From Sabellastarte sp. h YS-2021 (lineage: Eukaryota; Annelida; Polychaeta; Sabellida; Sabellidae), in the NCBI GenBank assembly GCA_964017235.1, contig OZ024927.1:22401160-22465159 (forward strand): a stretch of 64,000 nucleotides of DNA, read 5' to 3'. Below, piece after piece: positions 46,793-59,421 of this stretch. The position numbers and the translations under genes are program-made. Position 1 is the stretch's first letter. Every line of letters begins with the position of its first letter. A model generated the notes under the pieces. It worked only from the letters and a program-made list of their open reading frames with translations. It made no database searches and was not told where the DNA came from.

Positions 46793-47612
46793 TCATTTAT
46801 TTATTTAGTGTTTCATGTTATGATTAGTACCTATGTATCCGTTATATTGTGATAGGTATTAGGAAGGGCGGAGGAAACTAATACATACAGTGGGTCAAAG
46901 TTCTATATAAAAAACTGCTGACCAATGACACCCACCTGTCATCTTTCCAACTTGAGATTGGGCCTGGGGCGGATTTCAGGAAAGGTCTTAGCCCGGTCTC
47001 AGACTCAAACTTGAGACTTTTGTCTCAAATTAGTGGAATATTTTACTTGAGCACATGGGCTCAGCCTTAATGGATTTCACAAAGGGTCTCAGTCTCAGCT
47101 TTGGCTGAGCCACTGGCTCAAGTGTTGAGACTGGTAGAAAGTGGCCTTAAGTTTTGTAAACAAAGGCTCAAATATGGCCGCCATAATTCTTTCTTCACTT
47201 CAAAATTTGAAATGGCTGAAAATAGGGTACAAGTATATAAAACAACCCCCTGAAGTAGTCGTGGGTGTTTTTACATGTTTACAAGGTTTCCCATTCCAAA
47301 ATGGTATTTGACCAGAGATATTATGAGTCAAACAAGGAACATATATGTCATCAGTAGAATATTTTGACTACACAAATGGTCACATGACACAGAAAACCAC
47401 TGTGGTTATTTGATAAGCTTGGTCTCAACTGAGACCCCTTCTGTGAAAACCATTTGAGACAAAGACCTAGCTGAGCCAAACAGGTCAGATTTGAGCCAGT
47501 GGCTCAGCCTGAGACTAGGCTAAGTCAGACCTTTCATGAAATCCGCCCCAGGATTCGAATTCCGGTCTCAAAGGTGGAAGGTGAGTGTGTTACCACTGTA
47601 GCTCCTATAAAG
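46793..47612 (-). mobile_element. SINE-A split by a fold-back element
   Basis: Left of 46966 (read on -) are the body and tail ('caagttggaaagatgacagg', 'ggtcagcagttttttatata', 'aaataaataaatg'). Right of 47549 is the head ('gtggtaacacactcacctt', 'ttgagaccggaattcgaatc'). The two parts are continuous in SINE-A order once the 46967-47548 element is removed. Confidence 0.85.
46967..47548. mobile_element. Fold-back DNA element, about 582 bp, inside a SINE-A
   Basis: Left end GGGCGGATTTCAGGAAAGGT, right end read inward GGGCGGATTTCATGAAAGGT. The inner flanks also mirror each other ('ctcagcctgagactaggcta' against 'tagcccggtctcagactc'; 'gagccactggctca' against 'tgagccagtggctc'). CTG stands left and CAG right, so the target may be CWG. 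The outer bases extend the palindrome (CCTGG/CCAGG). No coding capacity. Confidence 0.85.
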
Positions 47613-48087
47613 GTTTTAGAAAAGTCATTTTATCATTCGAAGTTGCTTTTCATCTTTCATACCCCGGTCACACTACAGGTTGTGATGCTTGTGTCAATAG
47701 GGGTTTTACATTAATATATAAGTTTGTTTCTCCATGTGCTAAATTTTATTCTCTCTCGGTAAAGTTTACATACTGTGATGCTCAAGATATGTAGGATGAC
47801 TGCAGGGTGTTTTATCTTTTTTCTGTAACTGTTCTGCTACTTCTCCCCACTTCAATATGTGTCATTATCTGCCTTTGTGTGCGCCCAATGTACCCAAGTG
47901 TGGAAAAGGGACTCATGCTCGGATCTATGACAGAACTAGCCGTGGGTTGTATTCGCAAAAGATTTCATTGAAAAACAAGTCACCGGGAGTTTTGTTAAAA
48001 AAGTTGTTTGAAGCCCCCAAACATGTGTATATGACCTAAATACATTGACACACGCAGATTACATAATTCCTTGTGTATTCTTCGACG

Positions 48088-48240
48088 ACCCTTACCATGG
48101 ATAATTAACATCCAAATATGTAAATGAGTTCTGATGTTTTATTAATATTTTATTAGTTATGGAAATATAAGAAATAGTAAGGAAAAATAAGAACTTATTT
48201 ACACTTATGTAACAGTAATTATCCATAGTAAGTGGTGCAG
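48088..48240. mobile_element. Very short TIR element (MITE), about 150 bp
   Basis: Left 'acccttaccatggataatta' pairs with right 'taattatccatagtaagtgg' read inward (acttactatggataatta). Single ends with 'ccatagtaaggggtgcc' at about 54070 and 'catggtaaggggtgcc' at about 45432 look like eroded members of this family. Confidence 0.6.
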
Positions 48241-48305
48241 GGACATACATATATATTTATATGTATACATATATATTACTGGTCTGTATGTCCTGAAGGG
48301 GAGAA

Positions 48306-48515
48306 GAGGGCTCGCTGGTGTAGTGGATAACACACTCCCCCCCCCTCCCCCCCCCGAGATTGATGGTTCAAACCCTGGCTCAGACTCTGTGTGGGAAAAT
48401 TACTAGTTGCTTACTAATACTCATTGGTTTTCTCTGCCCTTAAAACAAACCATCATGATAAAAACCTATACAAAGTGTTGAAAGCGATGTTAAACCAAAA
48501 TAAATCATATAAATA
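48306..48515 (+). mobile_element. SINE-A with poly-C interruption
   Basis: 'ggctcgctggtgtagtggat' and 'aacacact' form the head. A C-rich run (cccccccctccccccccc, 48337-48355) replaces the normal anticodon-region sequence. The rest follows: box B-like 'gatggttcaaaccctggctc', body 'tgtgggaaaattactagttg' and tail 'gttgaaagcgatgttaaacc'. Confidence 0.8.
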
Positions 48516-49929
48516 AATCTATATGTGTAGATATTAAGGTCATATTTCAACTGGTAGTGACAAATGAAATTTGTAGTGTGTTTCTGTTACTTTAAATTGT
48601 ATAATGTATTTTATTTCTTGGTTGTCTTGATCACAATAGACCAATAAAAATATCCCTTTCAATTTCAATATCCTGTCATTCCACAATTTGTTCCATTTGC
48701 AGGTTTTTTTCTATATTTCATATCTATAAGATCTGATGTTATTCTAGAACACTAAAGTGGCAAAAAATAAAAAATAACAAAAACACTCTACCACAATAAT
48801 TGCTCAGGTGGTTTTAATGTAGTGAAAAAAGATGACAGTAATCATATTTACACACTTTTGATCTCTTGCCAAGGTCAAATCCTTTCAAGGAGATGCAATG
48901 AAATATTCATACATTTTGTTGCTTTTTTCAGTACTCCTGAATAAAAAACTCAAAGTTACTAATTACCTGTATAGGGGAGCAGATTAAATGGGTCATTAAC
49001 TAGGTCAGTATATGACTCTCTTTTCCCAAATTATACTTGACACAATTGGAAGACAAAAATTCCATTCCCTCTTGTTCAAAACCACTGTTCCACTTTTCAA
49101 AGTTATTGCAATACCTTTGCATGTGAGAAACCATGTTTTATTATAACAAAGCACATGTTTAAGCCTGGCTAAAAAGATAGGTCTGATGACTGAATGAATA
49201 AACCTGACTGCTACTCATAAAGGTAACTCGTAATAATAAGCCCCCTATTCTAATGTAGTAATTGGGGGGACTCTCCTACGACTAATCTTTTATGGGGAAA
49301 AGACCACTGGGCACTGTTTTAACGTTTGACTGAACTCGATAGATCGCAGCAGCAAAAACAAATAAGTTGTAGCATGATAGAGATAATTTGCAATAGCAAA
49401 CAGTATTTGGGGGAGAAGTTCTCATTTGCAATGTTTAATGAGCATGTTTAATATTTTTGAAAGGTGTTAATAACCACCATGATTGTGCTGGTAACTGTCA
49501 CAAGCTAAGAGATAAAGTCTTATGATAAAATTTGCTTCTGAATACACACTCTCTGTAGCAATGACAGGGCACTGCCGGTGGTCAGTCCTGGGGATCCCTT
49601 CCCTTCTTTGGTTAGACCTTAAAATCACATTCTTGGGGGACCAGTCTATTTTTAAGTTTTATCTTGTTTATAAACATTCTGCATGTCCCCATAACTACAA
49701 GAGTTACACCTTGCTTCATTGGTGGTTAAATAATTGGAGCGAAATGGGTTGTTTACAAAGATCACTTTGAAAATGAAAACAGGAGAGTAAACACTGTCTT
49801 CCCTCCCGCCCTCCCCTATTTTCAGTATACAAGGGGAGATTCTTAATAAAATATGGGATAGTTTTAATAACATATATTACTTATTTTATTCTATATTAGT
49901 CAAAGTTTAGTTAAAATATAATCATCCAG

Positions 49930-51224
49930 GGGCCTGTAAATCAAAGCATTCGTTCTGCTAACTAATTGGATAACCCTAAGTTAACCCTAAGTTAGCAAAC
50001 TCTCGTGTAAATCAAAACCTTAGTTAGTTAACTCTTGGTTACATTTTCATAAAAACCCCTGAAATTTAACGATAACTCAGACCCTCCTGTTAACTGTTAG
50101 TTGCATTAAAATGTCTGTTCTTTAATTACAAATAAATATGAAGTTAACATTGCTGTACAAGACAAAATTACTGAATATTGTACTTAAAGGAAATGTGAAT
50201 AAAAATGATAATTTACATTGAATTTTGTCGAGTGAGTGATGCATTTCAATAAACATTTATGAATTGAAGAGGATCTCGACTAACATAAATCTATTCTTGA
50301 GATCAAATATCACATTTTCTAAAGATATTTGGTCAACTATTCCCAGATAGTATCTCACATGTTTGAGATGCTCAGACTTTTTTTAAATGATTTTCTATTT
50401 CTTTTTATAAGTTTTGACTATCTTTGTTTTAACTGCAGATCTTACAATTTTACTCATCTTTTATGTTTCCACCTTTTACCAGTTTATTTACATTTATACA
50501 TATTAAAAATACTCATCACTTTAATCTGCCCATTTTGTAAACAATACAGCAATAGGGAGTACTTATTAGATCTTTCTCAACAGTATTTACTCCTAAGCCC
50601 ACTCTACTTAACCAGAAAATATAAATTATAATTACCATAAGTAAATGCTTTAAGTTATACATATCCTTAGCTTGGCCCAAAATCTATGTTGGTAAAGTAA
50701 ATTTCCTCAAACAGTACCTTTACTTTAAGATTCAACCTCAATGTCATCCTGCCCATTAGTTACAAAGACTTAGCAACTAATGGGGCCAAGCTATAGTATG
50801 GCCACCTTAACCTAATCTATGTTGCTACGTTAGTTTATTGCAAATGTATCTCAGTATGCTCAATATAGAATATGTAAAATGTTTAAATATATACTTTTAC
50901 TAAGGTGACCTTAATCTCTCATTGCACCAGTATGTGAATAGTACTTTAGATTTATATCAAAGTTATTGATTAAAGTATGTAAACCCCACTCTTGTGTGTC
51001 TACCAAATAAGGTACTATGGCACAGCACACTGTTACACACAAACACACAAGTAACCAAATACAGCCACACTTTCACTCTATAGTTACCAGACGAAAGCAT
51101 AATGTAACAAAAACATAAAGAGTGCTTTCTATTTACCCACTGAATTCTTTAGTTAATATGTCATTGTGTTGTCGTTAAGTACTGGTTAGTTAACTATTTT
51201 ACGAATGCTTCGATTTACAGGCCC
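49930..51224. mobile_element. Fold-back transposon family F, long copy (1295 bp), CAG target
   Basis: Left end GGGCCTGTAAATCAAAGCAT(TCG), right end read inward GGGCCTGTAAATCGAAGCAT(TCG). CAG stands directly on both sides (49927-49929 and 51225-51227), a 3-bp duplication. The left subterminal region ('aactaattggataaccctaa', 'tgtaaatcaaaaccttag', 'cataaaaacccct') and the right one ('actaaagaattcagtggg' read inward) are each matched by the copy at 58942-59418. The internal 100-codon ORF (50329-50631) has no signature. Confidence 0.9.
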
Positions 51225-51405
51225 CAGGTTCTGATTTTTGGTTGGCTGTCAAGAGTGTCCTCAATAATTTTAATAATGGGCACACTTATGTTCAATGTGA
51301 CAAGTCATCATGCACACAGTCAGTGTGGATAAATGGGAATCTATAGTTTATACCACAATTATGTTTTAGTATTTTCTGTTATGAGCAAACTAAATGTTTT
51401 GTATT

Positions 51406-51612
51406 TTATTTTCATATAAATTTCACTATATGTTATAAATAACTTTAAAGTACAAAGTCCTTGCTATCTTTCTTTAAAACTATATCAGTGGGAAAATATT
51501 TTGGGATACCTGGACGAGACCTTAAACTTTACTAAAGGTAACGTTAAGCATTTTTATATTATTTTCATACAAATCTCACTATATGTTATAAATAACTTTA
51601 AAGTACAAAGTC
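51406..51612. repeat. Direct repeat of 54 bp, 153 bp apart
   Basis: 51406-51459 and 51559-51612 share 'ttattttcata(t/c)aaat', 'ctcactatatgttataaata' and 'actttaaagtacaaagtc' with about two differences. It may be a recent local duplication or the ends of a deleted element. Confidence 0.85.
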
Positions 51613-51820
51613 AAACGTGATGTTGCAATCAAACTGTGATTTATAATAACCATGTTTTATTTATATAATTTTATTTAACACACATATTTGTATATAGGTT
51701 ACAGATTAGTTGTATTATAATAGTTGATGATCATATAGTGAAATGTGTAATAAACAATTAACCCTCCAGTGTGTCTCACTGTCGTTGGGGACTGAGAGGT
51801 AACAAGTAAATTTGAGCCAG

Positions 51821-51880
51821 TGGAACGGAGGTATTCAGTAGATTATACTACTGGAACGGAGGTATTCAGTAGATTATACT
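51821..51880. repeat. Tandem duplication, 31-bp unit
   Basis: 'tggaacggaggtattcagta' plus 'gattatacta' occurs at 51821 and again at 51852 without mismatch in the overlap. Likely polymorphic. Confidence 0.93.
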
Positions 51881-51924
51881 GGCTTTTTGATATTTACAAT
51901 ATGCAGACACGAGACAACAAAGCG

Positions 51925-52200
51925 AAAAGGCGGACACAGTGACAAAGTTTAACACACTTGTCTCCTACTGCTGAGATTGGAGTTCGAATCTCGATAAATC
52001 CAACACTTCATGATCCTGAGACATAAAAAGCGGGGGTAGGCACCACATAGACAATAGGGAGAATATGACAAACAAGGGTGGGTAGACTTTTGTGTGAATA
52101 TATAAGCTTTCAGCATCTTCCTGAATGATAGAAGAGACATGCAGAGTGGATGTCATCCAGCAACTAATTCCATACCTCAAGAGCATCATAGGCATAGTTC
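51925..52200 (+). mobile_element. tRNA-like SINE (fourth family)
   Basis: 'gcggacacagtgacaaagtt' with 'taacacacttgtctcctact' and a perfect box B (ggagttcgaatctcg) form a tRNA-like head. The body after it ('aagcgggggtaggcacc', 'acatagacaataggg') is unlike SINE-A, B or C. The 3' limit is uncertain. Because the acceptor stem does not close, it is not called a tRNA. Confidence 0.5.
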
Positions 52201-52804
52201 ATTGATTGATACATGTTTCAGTTTTTGAACAACTTTATTGAAAATTTCACCTTTTGCAATAATTAATACCTTTTGCAATGGATGTTGGTCTGCATATTAT
52301 ATTAAACACACAATAGTCAGTTAGTCGTTCAAATGTATCGCTTTTATTCCTGACATTTCTTCCAACAGTAGCAGCGAGAAAAAAAGCTTCATCTCCAATT
52401 AATTGGTTCTCAGATTCTGCAGACGCCAAAACATTCAACCTTTTTTTTTGTAAAACCAATAAACAGGGTGTTTTGTTTTAGGGAATGACTAGAACACAAA
52501 TGTTTCATGGAATTTGTTCTCTCTTTTTTTTCTGCTGTCTTCAGACATAGAATTTCATTAGGTTGCCTCAAATCTTTCCATTCAAACAACTGTGTACAGG
52601 GGGGCTATAGTAAATTAGAGAAAAAATAGAACAACCACAATTAGCTGAGCTTCTTTCCAGGCATTCCCAAAAGGTTGTGTCTTGGTTAATAAAGTAATCC
52701 AATTAATATCTAGCAAGAGAGGAATAATTGTGTACAGAAAGATGTGTATATAATATATAATTGTGTTTTCTTTGCAAATAGATTGAATGCATGGAACTAT
52801 GGAT

Positions 52805-53710
52805 GGTTAATTTTTATACCAGTCTTGTAGTCTGATAACAATATATAATACACCAATCCCACTGTTAAGAGTTTTAATCCTAAAAGCCCCGATGATACAG
52901 TTCCAAGTATAATCTTCTCTCTGACTTATACTTTTGGATGCAGAGGTTGGGTCAGATAACTTGACTGGCAGGTGCTGTTCTATACTGGCTGTTACTGGGG
53001 TGGATGGTGACCTGGTTGCTACCTGATGAAGCTTTCTGACTACTCTACTGTATGTACACTGCCTTTAGACCTATAGTCACTGCTCCCCTTTGATGGTAGC
53101 CACTTGGTTGTCCTTCTGGTTGTGTGTTACCCTAATATGGTTACATTGCCTTCAACACCAACGTGTATTTTGCCACTTGGTTGGCTTGATGAACCCTTCA
53201 ACTATTTGCAAAGATTTATTATCTTGTGTTGTGATGACCTGCTCAGTTGGTAGTGATGTGTTGCCACTTGGTTGGCCTACAGTTGCCCTGTTAACACTTG
53301 CTTGCTTAGTTGCCGCATGTTTGGCCCCAGTTTTATGATACGTTAACACCTATCTTTTATGACTTGGCTTTTTAGTTGCCACATGATTGGCCCCTTTTGT
53401 GAGACGTTGTAACTTATCTTTAAGACCTTGCTCTGTCTCATCTGGGCCTGTATGGGGACTGGCTTGCTCTCTACTTAGTCCCTCTGTTACCTGGGATTTA
53501 GATTTCCATATGGTTATTATGTTGCTTATCTTCACCTGTTAAACCTGAGTCATGCTTTAGGCTGGACATCCGGAACTTTTGTGTGATTCCACTTCCTGAC
53601 TGCCAGTGTTTGGACCTTGCTGGTAGTTGTACTGGATAGATCTACATTGTCATTATGGAACCAGGAAAGAACTGTTACTGCCTGTTTCAAGCATCCATAG
53701 GACTTGTGCT
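52805..53710 (-). pseudogene. Coding-like, frame-broken stretch (unidentified)
   Basis: Four open pieces follow on -. (1) 53550-53710: KQAVTVLSWFHNDNVDLSST with TKVPDVQPKA. (2) 53354-53535: TEGLSREQASPHTGPDETEQ and KLQRLTKGANHVATKKPSHK. (3) 53155-53350: GAKHAATKQASVNRATVGQP and TEQVITTQDNKSLQIVEGFI. (4) 52805-53045: HQVATRSPSTPVTASIEQHL, then in a shifted frame a hydrophobic GLLGLKLLTVGLVYYILLSD and a short basic tail. The overall look is a Ser/Thr-rich stalk with a final membrane segment. VATK/AATK words recur because the DNA repeats 'gttgccacttggttgg' at 53175, 53263, 53310 and 53374. Stops and frame changes mean a pseudogene, a multi-exon gene with unseen introns, or coincidence. No family recognised. 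Confidence 0.28.
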
Positions 53711-54079
53711 ATGACAAATGTATGGACTTTGCTTAGAAATTTTCTCTTACATTTAAAGCACAAACGATGATGTATAAGATTATAGGCAGTTGCAATGTAC
53801 ATGGTTACAAGGGTTGTTTAAGATTTATTGTCTATTAATTTTTTTGATAATGAGTCATACAGGTCAATAATTTCAATGCTGAAAAATAAGCCTCGAAATG
53901 TATCCACAGTACACGGTAACTACTAGAGAATACATAAACACCAATTGTAATGTATGGATGTGACAATCAGCAGCTGACAATCTGTAACATTATAAATTTT
54001 ATAATCTATTTATAATATATTAATGAGTCACACAGTTTAGAAATATTCATGAAACACATGCAAGATGAATCCATAGTAA

Positions 54080-57000
54080 GGGGTGCCTTAAATATTGCCC
54101 AGCCTTTATTCACAGATATTTAGGCCAACACATCAGGCAATGGACTATAACAGTGCCTATTTTACTGTCCAAGAGTCTTTGAATCTAGCAAGACTTCAAT
54201 GTTCTGAAGCCATTTTGCATCAGTACTTCAATTCTGCAAGGGACTAAAGATGCTCATTGGCTCTGTATAAATTTGTTTATTGAAATTCCTTACATGGGTA
54301 TAACCCCCTTTGTTCTACATTAACACCATAAGAATTATAAACATAGACAAAAAATGTATATGCATATTGGGTCAGAATGGACTTGATATTTTTCTGTTGT
54401 TTCAATTCATCATAGAGATTAGGGCGGTTTGCATACATCCGTAAACGTAAAGGTCACGGGTCATCAATACAAGGCTGAGTTTCTAAGCACATACCCTCTT
54501 ATGTGACTTGCACATCTCTCTGGGTAAACTGAAATGTTAAACAGACCACACCAAATATAGAACAGATATGTTGGAAGGTAGTGCCTTAGTACAATTATAT
54601 TTAAGCTGTGTTACATTATTAATTTCTATATAAGATATCATGTTTACCATATGTCAACACTCTATCTGTATTGGCTCATGGACCTTTAACTTATAAGCTT
54701 TCTTGGGTTAAAACCAAAACAGTAAACCCAGTAAGTACAGTTGTCAAGTTATCCTTTATCTGTGTGGCAATCTTTTTTAATTTTACGTCATTGCCCATTC
54801 ACCTTGTTCCATGCAGTCATATCAAGGACATATTTGAATTTTGCTTCGTGATCTTGTTCTTATTACTCTCTTAAACTGACCTTTTATCGGGGGTAGTGCA
54901 TGTATAGTGTGTACATTTTAGTTTACCACGTGAGAGTTATGTACAAGGAGAAACAGACAGACAGACAGAGCCACGGATAGACCATTCCTTGTGTGAAAAC
55001 ATGATTCAAATCAAATGTATAGTGATGGCTATTATGTAGAACAGTCTGCTTTTTTGATTATATCTAACAAAATACTTGCTCTGACTTCCAAGAATTAGAT
55101 CCTGAAGATAAATTTTTAAAGTTAATGAAACTGCAGAATTGTCATTTAAGAAAGTTTGTCAAAGTTTTAGTTAAAATTTGGGAACGTAGGAAAATAATCT
55201 TTTAACATGTTAAATTAAAAAATATGACTTGTGTTAAAATAACAGGTATGACTTCTGTTTATAATGATAAATTTCCATTTATCCAAAAGGTTATTATTGC
55301 TATGTATTACACACTATTTTTTTGTCAATGTGGTTAATACTGACCTATAAGCCTTTTCAGGCTGGGTGTTACAGTATGTAGTTATGATATTGCATTGTAT
55401 GCATATAACACACTGTCAGTATAATAAAAAAATTATCTGTCTATCTATAGTTTTGGAGTTATGCACCCGGACAAGCCGAGAGACAAACACAGACCAGATT
55501 ACAATACCATAGCCCTCCCTACCGTTTGGGGGATGAGGTTAAAAAGTACAGGGAGCTGACCAGAGAAACCCAAACGAACACTTGTGAAAGGGGTTTTCAC
55601 TGAACAATTTCCACTATTATTGGCCCCCTTGTTATTCCATTGCTTGTCTCTGACAGTGCAACTTTTGTTATCGTTACAATTTACCACGGTCTAGCTGAAA
55701 TACTACATCAATGTTTGAGTCTAATTGAGTCTAAAGTTTCGTGAGTAAGTCAATATTGACAACAGTGATTTTTTTCAAAACAATTAACCTTGTGACCCAA
55801 GATGAACCTTAGGAAAATGCCATTGTTTTGCCACTTGATATTTTCTTTGGTGTAACACACGTATACCAGATAAAGCTAGTGAACTATATGTGCACTTTAT
55901 GAATACAGTTTCTGACCAAAAAAAAAAAAAACTTCCAGCAAACAGAAAACCGTTGATATTTTTAATGTTGTGACTCTTATACATAGTCAGCCTTGTGTAG
56001 GGTTCAAATATGTTTCTTTTTTTTCAAATATGTATACAAATGTTGATATTCATAAAGCACTAGGTCATGTTAAGAGATATAAACTCACCTGGCAATTTAC
56101 AAAACTTAAACTCTATGATGTATATTTCCGTGATTAAAAAGAAATACAAGCCTGGAGCAAGTCTAATAGATAATAAATTCGGTTAGTTGGTTATGGTAGG
56201 TTCATACAATGAAAATGGACACATCCTCAACCACACGCTGTATTTGGTCTGAATGGGGAGGGGGATACGGACAGGGATTTTTTTTCCTTCCTGACATCTC
56301 TTCTTCTGAATTATCAGCATTACAAAAAAATTTCAAGTGTCAGAACGGAGACTTGGACAGTCACCGATAATGTCTCTCCACATTGTAAGAGTACGTCACA
56401 CGGAAACAACTGTCCTCTCTTATATTCTTCGGACATGATATTTTAAAATATATAAATGTTTTACTTTCTACAACAACAAAATCATATTCATTAAGGTTGT
56501 ATAACGATACTAATAAATTTATGTGGTTTGGTATAGACTGATTACTACCTTCAATAAAAGTGCAATTGCAGCGACATTTATTTGATCATAATGCAAACAT
56601 TTATCATAATGTACATCAATGATATTGTACTACATGGGAGCATTATGGTTCCAGTATTGAAGCCCAAACTGGGGAGGGCAAAGATAATTTTAAATCATTC
56701 ATTTCTCTGTCCAATCTCATGTTTAAATACACATCCTATCAAAACACATGTGTCAAAAATGTATACACCTATCAAACTACAGTACTTGAAGAGTGCATAT
56801 CTCCGTCAAGGCCAAACAACTCAAATATTGTTTATGAGTGCAATAATGAAAAACATCCTTAAAAATCCTGGATCCAGGGGGTGATTCCGATCTCCACAGA
56901 AATTGACCAGTCTGTCCCTCGTGCTAAGTTAACATTTCTACAAATGTTCATCAAAGTCTGTCTATAACGTTTTTTAGAGACAAAACTGCCGTGACTTAAG

Positions 57001-57345
57001 GGTTTATAGCATCTACAGCAACCAGTTGAGTTTGTTTATTCTTCTAGATAACACCTATATAGATGTCAAACAGGAAACATTATGGGATTTTTTTGTGTGG
57101 GAATATAAAAATTCACCGTAAAGATCTTAACATATACAAGGCAAGTTACCACATAATTAATGTGTATATATCAAAGTAGTGACACTGCTTTAGCTGTAAG
57201 GTTTGTTTGAGCATTTTACTAGCATGTATGAAATACCCCTTCAACCAGTTACGTTTGTTTACCTTTTTTTGGTGCCACTAACATATGCCAAAATATGGAA
57301 ATGAAAGCTTTCTCCTTCAAAGATCTGTAGGTAACATATTCTGCT
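54080..57345. other. No recognised gene
   Basis: AT-rich; a short (agac)n-like run at 54955-54968. A 63-nt open segment on - at 56089-56151 has an acceptor (gacttgctccag) and a donor CCAG|GTGAGT, but its hydrophobic AT-coded product could be chance. Nothing else stands out. Confidence 0.4.
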
Positions 57346-57964
57346 CAGGTCCCACAGTGGAGAATTTTAATGACAAATATCAGTGAATAGCAGATTCTAC
57401 ATTGCTGCATTCCTAATTATTCTTTATCTGTCTTCAATTCTCTTCATTATTCACCAATTCACGGCGACAACAACCTGATGTTCAAAACTGTCGCCAAAAT
57501 TCGCTCATTTTTAGTGATCTTTAAGTTCGCCTTGAGAATGTGCCACTATTAGCAGCATAAGTGATAGCTCTGTAGTAGGGCGCTCACCAACAAATCGTAT
57601 TACCTTCTTGTTCGCAGTAAATTAATATATTTCCTTGTCGTGAGCTGGCCCTTCCTTTGTTATAGAAGATTCTTCACAGATTACATTCATTCTCTCCTAC
57701 CTGTAGCTAATTTGTAGGTAATTGTAGTAAAATCGCCAGTTCGTAGGGTATTCTCAGTATATTCTTGCTTTGTAAAGGGTTAATCTCAGGACAGTTAAAG
57801 AACATAGTGGAACATTATAGAAGGTTCGTATAAGTACTAAGATCTTTCATCATGTGACCAAACTTTACCACCTTTTGGGGGGCAAATTCTGGGAAATTTA
57901 AAGTCGACTCTATTCTTCTATATTTGCTGAGATCATCGTAGCAACCTCTCCACTATGGGACCTG
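57346..57964. mobile_element. TIR element, 619 bp
   Basis: Left end CAGGTCCCACAGTGGAGA, right end read inward CAGGTCCCATAGTGGAGA. One mismatch in 18. The interior is non-coding ('cacggcgacaacaacctgat', 'aaactgtcgccaaaattcgc'). No target duplication found, so the superfamily is open. Confidence 0.8.
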
Positions 57965-58941
57965 GGCATAACATCCTCAAGTGAGAATGAGATTTGCTGA
58001 AAAGCAACCTTGGCAAAATTACAAGGAATACGGTAACTATCTATTCATATTCATTATTGTATAAACATTGATCTGTTATTATTTTAATCTATGGATAATT
58101 AATTTAAATTGATTATGCTAATTGTTTTATAAATTCAAGAATATATTTATTGTACAATGTTATTAACAGATATATCAGTATATAATGGATCATAGACATT
58201 CCAGTTCTTGAGACAGCAAATTTTCTTTGTGAGAAAAAAAATATATGGCCAGAGAATAGGTGACCAAAAAATTACAATGCAAATTCCAGGATAAAAAAAT
58301 TCATATTCAAGTAAATTCACATACAAATTATATCACGTTCACTCACTTAATTTAAAAATCTATTTTGATTCCAAAAGTCAGCTGATCTTAGACTTTGTGA
58401 AACAATTCGACACCATCTTAGACTTCTTTAAAGATATGTTTTCAAACTTATAGGGCTGTTCCACTATGATGATCCTAACATAAACCTACCCCACGACTGG
58501 AAAAAACTAAAAACATTTATGATTCATGGGTGTTTTTATGATATGTTTCCGATATTTTTCCAACAGCTTCCTGAATGACATTGCGATTGATACAAGAAAG
58601 TCTTCTGATAAGCTCCCAAAAAGTTTGATTTCGGAATGTTCAGATAGGTTTACGATTGCTGCATAATCGATCAGATGACTTTACAAAAGGTACTGTATGT
58701 TTGACAGGTTTGTAATGGTTTTCCAAAGACAAGATATGATAAGAATCTGAAACAGTTTTTGAGAATATTTAATCTGTTTAATATAATCGGGAACACCCTC
58801 TGAACATTCAAGATTCTTGATTCAAAAACTCCCAGCCATGATTCAATCACTAATGGTTTACAAACATTCTGATTGCCTGCCAAATGGCATATTTTCAGAA
58901 TTGTAACCCAATCGGGGAGGTCAATCACAATAATGGACCAG

Positions 58942-59418
58942 GGACCTGTAAATCGAAGCATTCGAAAAAAAGCAAACTAACTAATGCTTGATGACAATGC
59001 AACAACGCTTTTACTAAAGAATTCAGGGAGTATATAGAAGCATTCTTTAGTAGTTGTTAGACTGTAGTAGTCATTATATCATCGTTAGAGATTCCCTCCA
59101 GATCATAAATGTTAATTAAAATGTCTACATTTTTGTAAAATTCAGGTAAATTACAAATAACCCCACTCTACAACAGTTCAATAACTTTGTTTAATACAAT
59201 AATGATACCTTTATATTTGGTTGAATGTAGAGGACTGAGGGTTACATAACTAATACTGAATGACAGGGTCTCAGTTATCTTTATATTTGAAGGGGTTTTT
59301 ACAAAAACAAATTAACCAACAGTAAACTAAGGTTTTGATTTACACAAGAGTTTGCCATTAAGGTTAACTAAGAGCTAACAAATTAGTCAGCAGAATGAAG
59401 ATTTTGATATACAGGCCC
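58942..59418. mobile_element. Fold-back transposon family F, short copy (477 bp), inverted
   Basis: Left end GGACCTGTAAATCGAAGCAT, right end read inward GGGCCTGTATATCAAAATCT. CAG flanks both sides (58939-58941, 59419-59421). Compared with 49930-51224 it lies in the opposite orientation. Its left part matches the right part of the long copy ('actaaagaattcaggga'), and its right part matches the left ('gtaaatcaaaaccttagt' read inward). About 800 bp of interior is missing, so it is a deletion derivative. The - ORF at 58671-58961 starts in this TIR and is not credible as a gene. Confidence 0.9.
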
Positions 59419-59421
59419 CAG

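Noticed and set aside
50329..50631. 100-codon hydrophobic ORF
   Set aside because: Internal to the long fold-back element, AT-driven Leu/Phe/Tyr composition, absent from the short copy.
56089..56151. 63-nt exon on - with good splice sites
   Set aside because: Product (LYFFLITEIYII...) is what AT-rich DNA gives by chance, and no neighbouring exon was found.
58671..58961. 96-codon ORF on -
   Set aside because: Its first codons come from the terminal repeat of the fold-back element; no splice site or domain supports the rest.
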